49,025 nucleotides of DNA from Seiridium cupressi (lineage: Eukaryota > Ascomycota > Sordariomycetes > Amphisphaeriales > Sporocadaceae): positions 646 through 49,670 of the forward strand of contig JARVKI010000171.1 of the NCBI GenBank assembly GCA_036674765.1. The letters run 5' to 3'. The position numbers and the translations under genes were made by a program. This document shows positions 1-10,391 of the stretch, piece by piece. The notes beneath the pieces are model-generated. The model worked only from the letters and a program-made list of their open reading frames with translations. It was not told the origin of the DNA and made no database searches. How positions within the stretch are numbered: position 1 is the first letter of the stretch; each line of letters begins with the position of its first letter.

Positions 1-89
1 TTCGGCCTGCTCCATAAACAATTCTTCAAGTCTCTCGGCCCGCGGTGGTTGGTGCCCCCGTGGCCAATTTTTTTTATCCCTTTTGCCCC

Positions 90-90
<1 letters not shown>

Positions 91-122
<32 letters not shown>
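91..122. repeat. Poly-A homopolymer (A32)
   Basis: An uninterrupted run of 32 A follows a C-rich stretch. The 90 bases upstream show no recognisable element, so I cannot tell whether this is a retroelement tail or simple expansion. Its place at the very start of the window, mirrored by a poly-G run at the other end, fits a contig edge. Confidence 0.9.
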
Positions 123-124
<2 letters not shown>

Positions 125-3100
125 ACAATGTCGCCTATTGTTGCGTGGAATTGACAAGTTTGCAGTCGCGGATGAGCTAAGAGCGACGGACCAGTGCCCC
201 GTTTCCAAGCTTGGCTTGACAAGGCAGTGCAGGGCTAATCCCCGAGACTATCGAAAGATAAGAGAAAGTCCCATGGCCCATGGACCCCGCCGGCATGCTC
301 GGAAATGGGCCCATGACGCGAATCGCACGCGAGCAAGAATAGGAACCATGTGGCAGACAATCTCAACCGTTCCTGGCCCGTCCGGAAATCCCAGCGAGGA
401 AGACGCAGAGAAAGGAAATTTTTTTACTTTTGGGCCTCGCATCGTTCCGCGTGTGGCGCTACGCTGTCGTGCCTAGCTGAACGTATATGCGCTTCTGGCA
501 GCCGATACGTCGAGAGCACGGTTGAACTCGCAGCTCGTTTCTGCACGCCCAACCTAATCAGATTACGCCAATTTCAACGGTCCGGTAGTTGAGCTGTGTA
601 GGCCAGCGTCTCTATCGCCAGCTACTCAACTGAGCCGTGCGCGGTCCAGGGAAAGGGAGACGCGCAGCACTCCATTGAGATGGGGGTAATTGGCCCGCTG
701 TACGAACATCTGGTCCAGAGCAAATTAAGTCGGCCTGAAGCTCCAACTAACGCTCGAATGTAGCTCAAAGCAGTCGCGCTGTGGTAGCATTAGACGAGAC
801 CACTTCATCAAAATATACACCCTAGCAAATGAAGTTTGCGATCGTGTGGCCAAGGCGTGATTATGCACGCCGTCTGTTGCACTGGCGCTGGTCCGCCGAT
901 GCCGCGTTCCGTAGCGACGGAGAGCGGCCGCCGTTAAAGAGTTGCTCGTTGTACTTTGCTAGAGCGAACCTTGATCTGATGGATCACTTCACTTCTCCAT
1001 CCATCCTTACATGACCCTGACACCACTTCCTACTTAGAGCCAACGTTTCATGCCTGCGTTGCTCTGTGGTTTGCAGTTTGCATCTTTCCCCGCGAATCCT
1101 CCTCAGTCAAAGAGTTTACCCACGCACGGGAAGCCCCTGATTTGATGTGCCTCCACGGCGCTAACCCAAGCGATGCAACGCCGGACGGTGTGCTCGGGCA
1201 CCATTCGGAGTGGGGGTCCTGCTCTCCCCTGCGTTCCAGCACTCTTCTACTACGCAGCAACGCTAAAATGGTACTCTGGAATCCTTCCAGACCCGATCAA
1301 GATGGATGCATTGGAATGCCCCTGCACGTTGATGTTGGTGGTGAGCTGTTTCGAGTCTTGTCTCTTTCGCACCCGAATGCCTTGCGATGCTAGGCTATGC
1401 CTGAGAATATTCCTCCGGCACTGCGACAGGCGGATGACGTGCGAGCCCATCTTCTAATGTTGCGCTTCTTTCCATTGAACTTGTCTCTGCCATTTTCCCA
1501 CAACAGCGAGATCCGGCCAATCGGAACCGGTCTGAGGTTCCCATCGATGCTGTATGTTGTGAAACACACACTTCCCGAGCTACGACGTACGTTTCCAGTA
1601 CACAAATGTGCCTGCTCGAACCGGGCAGGTGCCAAATATACCCTGAGCCTCACCCAGTAGGGCTTGCAAGGGCTGGCACCGGTGCTTCGATAACAGGCAA
1701 AGCGCGATCGTATCCATGCATCACCACGCTTCCAACACGGAGCCCAGCATTGATCATTGCAGGGAAGGTATGGATTTACGAGCCGAAGATATCGAAGTCC
1801 AGACACGGCCATCCCTATATTCCGTACCTGCCAGGGAGAGCTAAAATACGCCACATTGTCGGAAGTACTATAGTATGGATGGTTCTTGATCGCCAGGCGG
1901 CTGATTACCTTCAGGGAGTAAGGACGTAATTTCATAAATTTCTCAGCAATCAAAGGTGGACTGCCACCGCTCCGTACACGCGAGAGGCTTTGCACGCTGG
2001 TTGCCGCCGTATCAGCAGCTGTCGATTAGTTGTTATGATCAATTGTTGTCGGTCAGGATCAGTGCACTTGTGCCAAGTGCTCGAGCGCGGTATTCGACCG
2101 ACAGCTAGCAGAAGATCCTCTAACCTAGGTACTTGTAGTCTCACCCACCGGCTAGGACTAGGTAGGCCTTGTACGGGGCTAAGCCTTGCACGGCTGCACG
2201 AGCGTTGATTGTCTCGCCGATGTTGGCTCCTCGCGGTGTCCGGCGGTCTTGTAGCCAGTCATCCTGTCATTTCCCTTTGTCCCTGAAATTGATACAGGGA
2301 CCCTTTCGCGGCCACTGTAAGCCTCACGCGAACCAGGTCTCACCCTACAGGTTTTTCTCGTGGGCCTCCTCCTGGGCAGGCCGCAGCAAGTCCACTTTTC
2401 TCCATGTAAGCAGTAGCGGAAGCGAGCAAATGGGTATCTCTGGCCACTGGCTCTTTCGCGCTCATTGCTCCGGAGAAGTGAGAAAGGCTGAAGTCGGGCC
2501 TGCAGAATACCGCGGCTGGCTGGATGCCGGTGCAGCGTCAAGCTACGAGTCTTGCATTGCTATACTGGGCTTGATAGGCTCATATGTACCCACGGGAATT
2601 TGAAATGGAAGTTCTGAGCGCTGCCCAAAGCAACAGACGTGCCGAGATCAGCCAGTTAAACTCTATCGCATCCCCATGGTCACATCCCTGTCAACACGCA
2701 CGACACAAGTGAAGCCTGGACCCTGCTTATTTCCTATCTCACCACCCCTGTTACCAAATGTATCCATTCTCTGTGCTCCCTAGCCGTACCTGACAGCGCC
2801 CATTTAGACGAAGATTGCCAGTCGTACATATTCCCCACCGTTCCCACTCAGCTAACTATTGCTTGAAAGATGGAGATGTGCCGGCTACATCCTGAACTTT
2901 CGAGCAATTGATTTACATGACCATCCCGCGGCAGTTCTGCTTGTTTTGGTGATAGCTTCTGCCTCCCACGCGGGTCATTGTGGTGTACAACGTTGGAAAA
3001 GAAAGCCTGCGTTTCGCAGACGGCGGATACCCCCAAAAGCAACACGACCTCGTCGTCCCAAACGATTGATGATACATCACTTCACACCACTTTCGAGACC

Positions 3101-3683
3101 CTTGTTTGCAGCATCAATTGGAAACATTGTTTGGGCTTCCGGAACTCATCCCGCAGACTCATCACGGGTCCGAACACACACGCCCGCCTCTCCCACTTCG
3201 TATCTGGACCTCCACAGTCGAGCGGCCGCGTGAACTTGCGTTTCTATATGCAGGCCGGTGGTTGGTATTGCATCTCACCGTCTGCTGTCCTTGATCCAGC
3301 CTGCTGCGCCCGCGGGATATTCTGCTGATGCGCCTGCCACTGCGCGATTCCTCGTAGCAGTCCATTATACGGTCTGCGACCCGATTACTGCATAGACACA
3401 ACGATACCCTATTTCAACATTTCTCGACTCTATTAATATGCTGCAAGGTGCGAGACCTGACGGCCAATTCATGTAGGATCAGGTGTTTCAGTAAGGATCA
3501 AGAGATCCAATTATAGTTACAAGCACCCAGGGTAGTTGCTCGGATTCTGAAGGCCGATAAACGAAATCCATGAAAGGAGAAAATACTGTGCAAGAACCAA
3601 GATTCAACGGCATAATCTTTCGCGAAGGACCTGGTGAAAATTTGGCACATCCGAGCCCGAGGTGAATATAGCCGAAGCCCATC
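123..3683. other. Intergenic region, no supportable gene
   Basis: About 3.5 kb in which I see no coding region I can defend. Open frames exist (the longest about 200 codons, on the minus strand at 1390-1995), but none has a recognisable domain, a signal peptide, or splice sites that extend it. No tRNA-like box A/B pair, terminal repeat or tandem array was seen. The last few hundred bases presumably hold the promoter and 5'UTR of the plus-strand gene that starts at 3684. Confidence 0.55.
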
Positions 3684-6638
3684 ATGTCCGGGCGAAGCGC
3701 ATACGTGCGCAAGAAGATCACGGAGACGAAGAGTAGCGAGAAGAAACCAGTATCAGCAGGCAGAGGAGGGTTCAATTCGCCAGACTTGGGTATTGCACGA
3801 GTCTCCGATTACATCGATGAGTCTATGATGAATTATCCGCCTGCCCCAGGCACGGGGTACGGCACCAGCAATGGACGCTTCCTCAAATTTTCGGAATCAC
3901 ACCAGCCAGAAATGAGCCACGCGGGACCGCCCACCGCCATCAGCACCTACAGCAGTGGCAGTCAGAGTGGCGGCAGTGAGGCTGGCCGACGCGATGGCGC
4001 AGCATTTCATCAAGGACCCATGGACAACTTTGCATATGCTCGTGTGAGGAGACCAACTATTAAGACCGAGGATGTTTCGGGGATCGAACGCTCTGGCTTC
4101 CGTAGTGCCATTGACAAGAAAAGTGACGATATCAGGAAAGGTCTCGGCAAGGCCTTTGGTTTCGGGAAGAAGTCCAAGAAAGATACAGACAGCGAGCCGC
4201 GGACTCAGTCGGCTGCCGGTATGGCATATATGCGTGCCTACGATGGCCATGAAGACGATGACGTGCCCCCAGTACCGAACATGGTTCATTCGCCGCTCTC
4301 AGGCTGGGAATCCAACAACGCTCTACCACCGCCGACCCGCAAGCTTCCTCCTATCCCTGCAGCAGCTCTCTCACCCACCATCAAACGATGGGTTGGTGTC
4401 GGTCGACCGGTCCAGAAATGGAACAAACTCAGCAAAGACCCGGAGCTGTGGGATCCGAATGGGGACGTCTTGGTCTACTTGGCACGTCGCGACCAGTCGC
4501 CACGGCCCAATGCCTCATTCCGTTTGTCGTCTCACATCATCGAAGCAACTGAGAGCAGATTCCTTATACAATTAATGCGAGAGGGTTCAACAGAGGATGA
4601 ACTTAATCTGCCACCTTCCCCGTCAGGTGTAACGCCCGGGTTCTCACGCAACACCCTCAGCCCCCAGTATGGTTTCTCACATTATGGAGGTGGACACCCA
4701 ACGCCGCCGACCTCTGAGAGTGCTAGTGTTGCCGAGGTGGACGGTCAAATATCTTACGAGATGTACTTCCCCACGCCTCCAGAGCTGACCAAGTCAGAGG
4801 CACACCGTCACGTCATTACCACTCGAAACATCTTCGCCCTGCTGTACCACGCCTCACTTGTCGGCATTTCATTGTACCAGGCTCTCACGGACTTGCACAC
4901 GCGGCTCGAAAAATACATGCCCCCGGATGCTGATAATATCGGCACCATCTTGAACTATCTCTCGGCTCGATCCATTGACGATTGCCGCAACGATCCGGAA
5001 ACAGCTGTCTCACTCCTCGGCTGGGCTGAGTCGCAGCCAATTCGATGGGAGGAGGGATGGCGCGAAGCCTTTTTGCATGCTGTTGGCATGTATGCAAGGC
5101 TGGAGAAATGTGCAGACTTCAAGCATGTCACGCCCATCACACGTGCGCTGCTTGAGCGAGCTTGTCTCGAGACACAACTCCGGGTACAGGCAGCTGAAGA
5201 GCGCTTGACCGGATTCTCCTACGGCGACATCTGGCCTCCGGGTGGACCCATCGCCAACAGCCCAGCCAAAGCGGCCGCGGATAGGTTACAGAAGTTCTTC
5301 ATCTCGCACTTCACCACAGACTTCGGTGAATGGCCACCGCCACCTTCTGACGAACGTTCGCCGGACGGAGAGGAGACGTGGCTCACAAGGACTGTGGCCC
5401 GGAAGCTGCAGAAAGACTTCGGTGCGCTCTACGACTATCTGGTGAACCGCGATATTACCTGGGACGAGTCGGAAACCCGAAGTAGCAGGAAATGGATGAT
5501 GGTGTCGGAGAGCGGCAACAAGGCCTTTGACTCCGACACCGCTGATCTCCCCATGACAGATCTGCTCATCGAATGGGATATCCGTTCCAAGTTACCGCAT
5601 ATCCCACATCCCTACCCACTAGTCCCAGATTCTATACCACCAGTAAATGCGTCAACAAGCTCACGCGACAGGGCGAAGAAGTCGGACAAGGATAAGAACA
5701 AGGGCAGCGAAGACCGTGTGCTAGAGCGCCGCGTTCAGCTCGCCTACACCGAAGCCACCAACATATACATACTAGGATCTGATTTTACACAGTCCGACCT
5801 GATCGACAGCTTTGTTAAGTTCGAGAAGTCTGATCATGTCGGGTCAGTGGACCCCATGGCTGCGCGCCGCGGTCGCTGGATCCTCATCTATGGCATTCTA
5901 CAGACCCTGGCGACCGTTTCCGTCGACGCTCCGAATGTCCGCTACAAGGACGATGTCGTGTACCACTTGTCGCCCCGGCTCAAGGGGACCAAAGTTCCGC
6001 CGTGGAAAGGCATTGCTAATCCCACTGCTGAAGCATCTCACGAGCTCTCGCACTGCTGGATGGTCCCACGTACTTGGAACGCCGCACAAGATTCAGAAGC
6101 CTTCGATGAGGTCAGCCCAACAACGAAAATGATGCGCGCCCAAGGCCACAACTTCCCGCCTCCTCCGAGCGCGAGGTCATTCACCTCAGGCTGGCACACA
6201 CCAGCCCGCAGTGCGCGCTCAAGCGCCTGGGGTGGTTCATCAGCCATGAGCACCGTCTCAGACGACGCCCACAGCGTCCGCACCGCAGCGACATCAGTCT
6301 ACCGAGCGCGGAGCCGCGACGGGACCAAGAGCAAGAAGTCGCACGGCACGCCCACGTCGGCCACGGGAGGCAGTGACTGGCCGGTACGTTCACAGAGCAT
6401 CCGGCAACCGCGCAGCGGCGACGTGGCCACCATGGCGTCGAGACCCCTGCCGCCGCTGACCATCAACTCCAGCGTCACCGGGGACGGGGGTTTCTTGGAT
6501 CTTGACGAGAGCCCGCCGCACGCGCAGGGCAAGAGGGCCGAGAGCCGCTCGAGGCCGCGCCGGGAGAGGGAATCAGTCATGACGCCCATTATTAGGGACT
6601 TTGATGAGCTGGATGTTATTGATGATCATGCGCCATGA
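3684..6638 (+). CDS. DUF8004-type fungal protein of unknown function
   Basis: An intronless 984-residue protein. The first 230 residues are low complexity: Ser/Gly/Pro rich, with a basic patch around residues 140-170 (KKSDDIRKGLGKAFGFGKKS). The conserved core starts near residue 234 with WVGVGRPVQKWNKLSKDPEL, followed by WDPNGDVLVYL and SFRLSSHIIEATESRFL. This is the signature of a large ascomycete family that I recall as DUF8004; no biochemical function is known to me. A second ordered, helix-rich part spans about residues 370-790, containing WLTRTVARKLQKDFGALYDYL and RRGRWILIYGILQTLATVSV. The C-terminal 170 residues are Ser/Arg/Pro rich and disordered, ending in an acidic tail. There is no signal peptide or membrane segment. 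The start is the first ATG of the frame; a short upstream coding exon cannot be excluded. The family call comes from recalled sequence patterns. Confidence 0.85.
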   Translation: MSGRSAYVRKKITETKSSEKKPVSAGRGGFNSPDLGIARVSDYIDESMMNYPPAPGTGYGTSNGRFLKFSESHQPEMSHAGPPTAISTYSSGSQSGGSEAGRRDGAAFHQGPMDNFAYARVRRPTIKTEDVSGIERSGFRSAIDKKSDDIRKGLGKAFGFGKKSKKDTDSEPRTQSAAGMAYMRAYDGHEDDDVPPVPNMVHSPLSGWESNNALPPPTRKLPPIPAAALSPTIKRWVGVGRPVQKWNKLSKDPELWDPNGDVLVYLARRDQSPRPNASFRLSSHIIEATESRFLIQLMREGSTEDELNLPPSPSGVTPGFSRNTLSPQYGFSHYGGGHPTPPTSESASVAEVDGQISYEMYFPTPPELTKSEAHRHVITTRNIFALLYHASLVGISLYQALTDLHTRLEKYMPPDADNIGTILNYLSARSIDDCRNDPETAVSLLGWAESQPIRWEEGWREAFLHAVGMYARLEKCADFKHVTPITRALLERACLETQLRVQAAEERLTGFSYGDIWPPGGPIANSPAKAAADRLQKFFISHFTTDFGEWPPPPSDERSPDGEETWLTRTVARKLQKDFGALYDYLVNRDITWDESETRSSRKWMMVSESGNKAFDSDTADLPMTDLLIEWDIRSKLPHIPHPYPLVPDSIPPVNASTSSRDRAKKSDKDKNKGSEDRVLERRVQLAYTEATNIYILGSDFTQSDLIDSFVKFEKSDHVGSVDPMAARRGRWILIYGILQTLATVSVDAPNVRYKDDVVYHLSPRLKGTKVPPWKGIANPTAEASHELSHCWMVPRTWNAAQDSEAFDEVSPTTKMMRAQGHNFPPPPSARSFTSGWHTPARSARSSAWGGSSAMSTVSDDAHSVRTAATSVYRARSRDGTKSKKSHGTPTSATGGSDWPVRSQSIRQPRSGDVATMASRPLPPLTINSSVTGDGGFLDLDESPPHAQGKRAESRSRPRRERESVMTPIIRDFDELDVIDDHAP

Positions 6639-7259
6639 TTCTAATTTTTGGGGGGAGCGGAAAGGGTTGGGCTGGGATACCTATCGGAGATGGGCCTCGC
6701 AAGGTATGAGGGCTCGCCGGTTTCGATGTACTAGGTACATATAGTTTTTAGTCAATTCAGGGCATCAAAAAAGGGTTTCATGGTCATCATCACTTTCAGC
6801 GACATGTCGTACGAGAATAATAACCCTAGTAGATCGGAGCTCCTCTGCTGTTAGTTTGATATGGGACCTAGCACTATCTCCTAAACAATATGTGATGCCG
6901 TTTGATAGATCAATCACAATCTCCGTGTGATCATCTCGACTATTCGGCGACATGTTGAGACTCCAACTTGAGGTGTGTGCCCATGGACGCGTTAACGCCG
7001 ACTCATCGGCCTTAAGCTCAGATCAACATGATGGCAAGCGGTCATATCACTTTATTGCATTCAAGTCCGATTATGAACTGCGACAAGCAAATTCGAATGA
7101 GTCTCCTAGTAATATACTTAAGAGTGTGACTTGTGTCTATCCCTTGTATTCAGCATCCCTTGAATCACTTTCTATGTGTCGATCTTACTTCTTGTTACTC
7201 TGCTACACCTTGGACATTTATCTATTCCTCTCTCTACGCAGAAACTTGTCAGTAGCACC
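6639..7259. other. Intergenic region
   Basis: About 620 bases between the DUF8004 gene and the EthD-like gene. It should contain the 3'UTR of the former and the promoter of the latter. The last 60 bases are pyrimidine rich (runs such as ctattcctctctctacgca), as is usual just before fungal start codons. Nothing else is recognisable. Confidence 0.5.
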
Positions 7260-7590
7260 ATGGCAACCTCTGGTGCCATCATAAATGTCCTCTACCCGGC
7301 CTCGGCTGCCTCCAAGTTTGATAAGGACTATTACCTTAGCCATCACATGCCTCTTGTTATGAAGCACTGGAAACCCTTTGGCATGCGCGGGTGGACTGTG
7401 GTGGAGCTGGACAAGGACTCCGGGTATTACATACAAGCGATCGTGGACTTCGAGAGTCCTGAAGTGTTCGATAAGGCTATGAGCGTAGAGTGTAATGGGC
7501 GAGGTGATGGATGATATTAAGTTTACGAATGAGAGCCCGGTAAGGTGGATTGAGATGGTCCATGGTATCAGTTCACGGAGCACGGCGTAA
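7260..7590 (+). pseudogene. EthD-domain protein, broken by a one-base frameshift
   Basis: The frame from the ATG at 7260 reads as a typical small fungal EthD protein (ferredoxin-like fold, dimeric alpha-beta barrel superfamily, about 100 residues). It begins MATSGAIINVLYPASA and contains FDKDYYLSHHMPLVMKHW, the family hallmark, then YYIQAIVDFESPEVFDKAM. After codon 79 the frame turns to nonsense and stops at 7512-7514. The family's usual ending resumes in the frame one base over, from 7498 to the TAA at 7588-7590, with VMDDIKFTNESPVRW. The slip lies in the GGG at 7497-7499, so one extra G is the simplest explanation. No splice signals could explain it. Family members act in small-molecule metabolism or have unknown roles. 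Either a recent pseudogene or a sequencing error in a short G run. Confidence 0.8.
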
Positions 7591-7834
7591 TATATAGAAG
7601 ACCATGATTGACAAATATGCCGTAGAACATTGCTACTTGTTGCCAAAAATTCCATGACAAGTTGATCGCATATGGCGTTCAAACTTAATAGAGAAAGCCA
7701 CGGCAATATCCTTTCGGTTCCAAGTTAGAAAACACCGGTCTGCGCGTCGAAGCCGCGCTCAGTCACCATTTGCGTTAACGAAGTCAACTGGCAGATCACC
7801 ACCCCTTTCCCTATGTCGAGATACGCCAACATAA

Positions 7835-9013
7835 TCAAGATCGTACCAAGCCTGTCTTCTCTCCTTGTGCCTTAAGGTGCTGAAGCTGCGCATCTGTGAG
7901 TGTAGCTTTAGGTAGTGTCTTTTCCCAACCCTTCAAGGCCTCAGTAAAGACGTTGTTGCAACCATGTCTTTTGTGCTTTGGTTCAGAGACCACGGTTAGT
8001 TTTCTAACCTCTGCCAAGATCATACCAAAAGTCTTTTCGATTGATTCAGCCTTCGGGACCGGCCATAGTTTAGCTTGTGCCAATGATCGAAGTAGCGTGG
8101 CCAAAACTTTTTGATTGCAGTCTTCGGTATATATATCAGCATCGGAAGATCGGCATTGTATACCGGTAGAGGTACTGAAGTCTCCATGGATAAGATCATC
8201 TACAGATTTCTCTAAGGGCTCAAGAATAGCCTTAAGCTTCTCTAGACGGAGCTTTCCGACGATGACTACTATTCTATTAGCGAATTATATTATGAGTATC
8301 CACAAAGTCAACATACCTTTCAAGTTAGGTATTCCCATATCGTTTATGGTTATCTGATATGGGTTGGCTTGGCTTTGAACAAGTTTGGTATTTATAGTCG
8401 ATCTTCTTGCGACGACATCAAGTATCGAGTTGAAAAGTTCTGCATCACCAAAGATCCAGGAAATGGATAGGCACTTGACGGATTCATAGGTTGTATAGGT
8501 CTTTCCAAGGTTTTCAATCCATTGGCGAGCCCAAGGACGGAGGAGATGGGTAACGTCATATTTGTCGGCAATCAATGCAATATGGTGTATTTGCACCATA
8601 TTGGGACTATCGGAAGGGACTTCTTTGAAGTGCGTATGCATGATGTGGAAGAGTGTAGCCCAAGGCTTCGGCCGGTCGCCATAGAGTTGAATAGTCCAAT
8701 TTTCTTCGCTAATGGGCTTTCTCGAGTCGTGACCTAATAATGCAGCCTTCAAAGTCTTGGAAGCTGCAAAAACTGTAGATGAGCGGACAGTGAACGCAGT
8801 TGCTTGGGATTTTGTAGGGACGGTCTCGTTAATAATAATGGTCAAATCCCCGTCTACGGCAATCTCAACGTGTACTGGTGGGCATCCCTCGGTAAACGAG
8901 GATGCACTTGCCTCGTGTCCTTCGGCTTGGTTTAGACGAGGACGGCTGGCTGCGTGCAGCGTCGCGTCATCGTCGGCAATTGATGAGCTGCGCTCGCGTT
9001 TGAGGGTGGCCAT
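7835..9013 (-). CDS. BTB/POZ domain protein (fungal nuclear-pore-like BTB family)
   Basis: Two exons, 9013-8317 and 8268-7835, joined over a 48-nt intron (GTATGT donor at 8316, AG at 8270-8269, CTAAT branch-like site close to the acceptor), giving 376 residues. The splice keeps frame: the first exon ends NLK and the second continues VVIVGKLRLEKLKAIL. Residues about 50-165 form a BTB-like fold: TAFTVRSSTVFAASKTLKAA is the usual 'contents held in memory after a shape change' segment, then a β strand IQLYGD and the conserved ALIADKYDVTHLLRPWARQW. The N-terminus is polar and rich in Ser, Arg and Asp. In this large family such proteins are thought to mediate protein-protein contacts; substrates are unknown. 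I chose the ATG at 9013 (MATLKRERSSS), although the frame stays open to an upstream ATG at 9139. The C-terminal third has no match I recognise. Confidence 0.82.
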
Positions 9014-10391
9014 TGTGGATCTAGTAGATAGTTGAAAATTGGAAATCGCAGAGTGATGGAGCTTGCTGCGTATCTGAAGGCGGGTAGGTGTGGTTGAGGA
9101 ATGGGTTGATCCAGGATTGATGATCGTGGAAGGTTGCAAGGCGGCTGAGAGTCAATGCAGAAGGGCTCCAGATTTTGCGATACCTCATCTGCAAATTGAT
9201 ATTCCAGTATCCTTGGCTGAAATGATCGAGTCAAAAGTTCTTGTCTAAGGTGACCCATTCTCCGGTGCTGATTAGAAGTCAGCTACAGCCTATTTATTTT
9301 TGGCAGGCACGATTTCTAGCAAAAATTGAGTGCCGGCCAGAATAGAACTGGCATATTGAACAAATTCAAAAACTGCGAGCACTTGCCAAAATGGCTTACC
9401 AGCTTCGAGGAACATATCTCGCACGACAGAACTGTGCCGAGGAGTAAACCTTGATATTTAATTTGGATGTCTGAGGTGTATGTTGTGTGAAAACTCAACT
9501 CTGCCTTTAGGCTGACTTGGCCATCTTAATACATCACATTCCTTTACAGAGTTTCTCTAGCATCGTGTTTTAACTTGTTTTATTAATCGCTCGGCTTGCC
9601 TTGCAAATTCTAGCTGTGCCCGTGTGAAAAGTCGAATGAGCTGACTAGGTGAATATCGTTAAATATCCCGTGCGAATTTCTCACGAATTGCTCAAATACC
9701 TATTCTAGGAGCCTTCCTCCAGACTAAAATATGGCATCCGCGATTCCCCTTGCTTCTCTAGTCAGTCGATCCAATACATTTTCGCCAGCAGTGTTCTATA
9801 TTAGATTGCTTAGGAGAATTGATGTGTCATCGGACCCGTTCTGTCGCATGCTCTAGTATGCTGGATGTCTAACGCCAAACAACTTGCCCAAACTCTATTA
9901 ATTCTTAAAAAAAAAACTTTTACGCCAGATGATTAGTGGTAAAAAGTCGTAAGAACTCACCTTAGGGTTGAAGATTGTGACCGAAGCTGCTGTGTAAAGA
10001 GTGGCTGATAAGCCCCGCCAGGCTCCCCTGTTTGCCAGCCCCGCGAATATGCAAGTCAGATAAGGTACGTTGTAATTCGGGCGCCCAGATAGGGAAAGTC
10101 TCGCAGCAACCGATTTCGCCGATCATCATCGTCGTCATTGTTCTGTCCCTCGCATGCCTCGGTGTGTTGCGTGAGCCTGTTGACAAATGCACGGGGACGT
10201 CTTGGCAATCGTGGCCTTGCATATTCCCGCATGCGGCTTCCTGACTAACTAATCTTCTCACCATATCTTGGCACATCCGCCGCTCGCACTTTCTTCTCTG
10301 CTTCTTCTCCTCCTCCTTCTTCTCCCACTCCTCACCTCGCTTCCATTAATTGTGCCCAGCCACCTGTCAGAAAGGCTGGCTGACCTCCACA
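9014..10391. other. Divergent intergenic region
   Basis: About 1.4 kb separating the leftward BTB gene from the rightward transpeptidase gene, so it should hold both promoters. It is AT-rich in the middle (9280-9960, with a short A-run near 9907-9915). No credible gene was seen. The right edge is strongly pyrimidine rich. Confidence 0.5.
10284..10346 (+). promoter_or_regulatory. Pyrimidine-rich core promoter/leader
   Basis: A C/T tract (ttcttctcctcctccttc and similar) ends about 45 bases before the chosen ATG at 10392. CT-rich blocks at this distance are common around transcription starts of filamentous-fungal genes that lack a strong TATA box. The functional reading is inference from this general pattern. 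Confidence 0.4.

Noticed and set aside
91..122. Poly-A run as the tail of a LINE-type element
   Set aside because: No element body or target-site duplication is visible in the 90 bases before it.
1390..1995. 201-codon open frame on the minus strand
   Set aside because: No domain, signal peptide or extending splice sites; composition rich in Arg, Ser and Cys as in chance frames; overlapped by open frames on the other strand.
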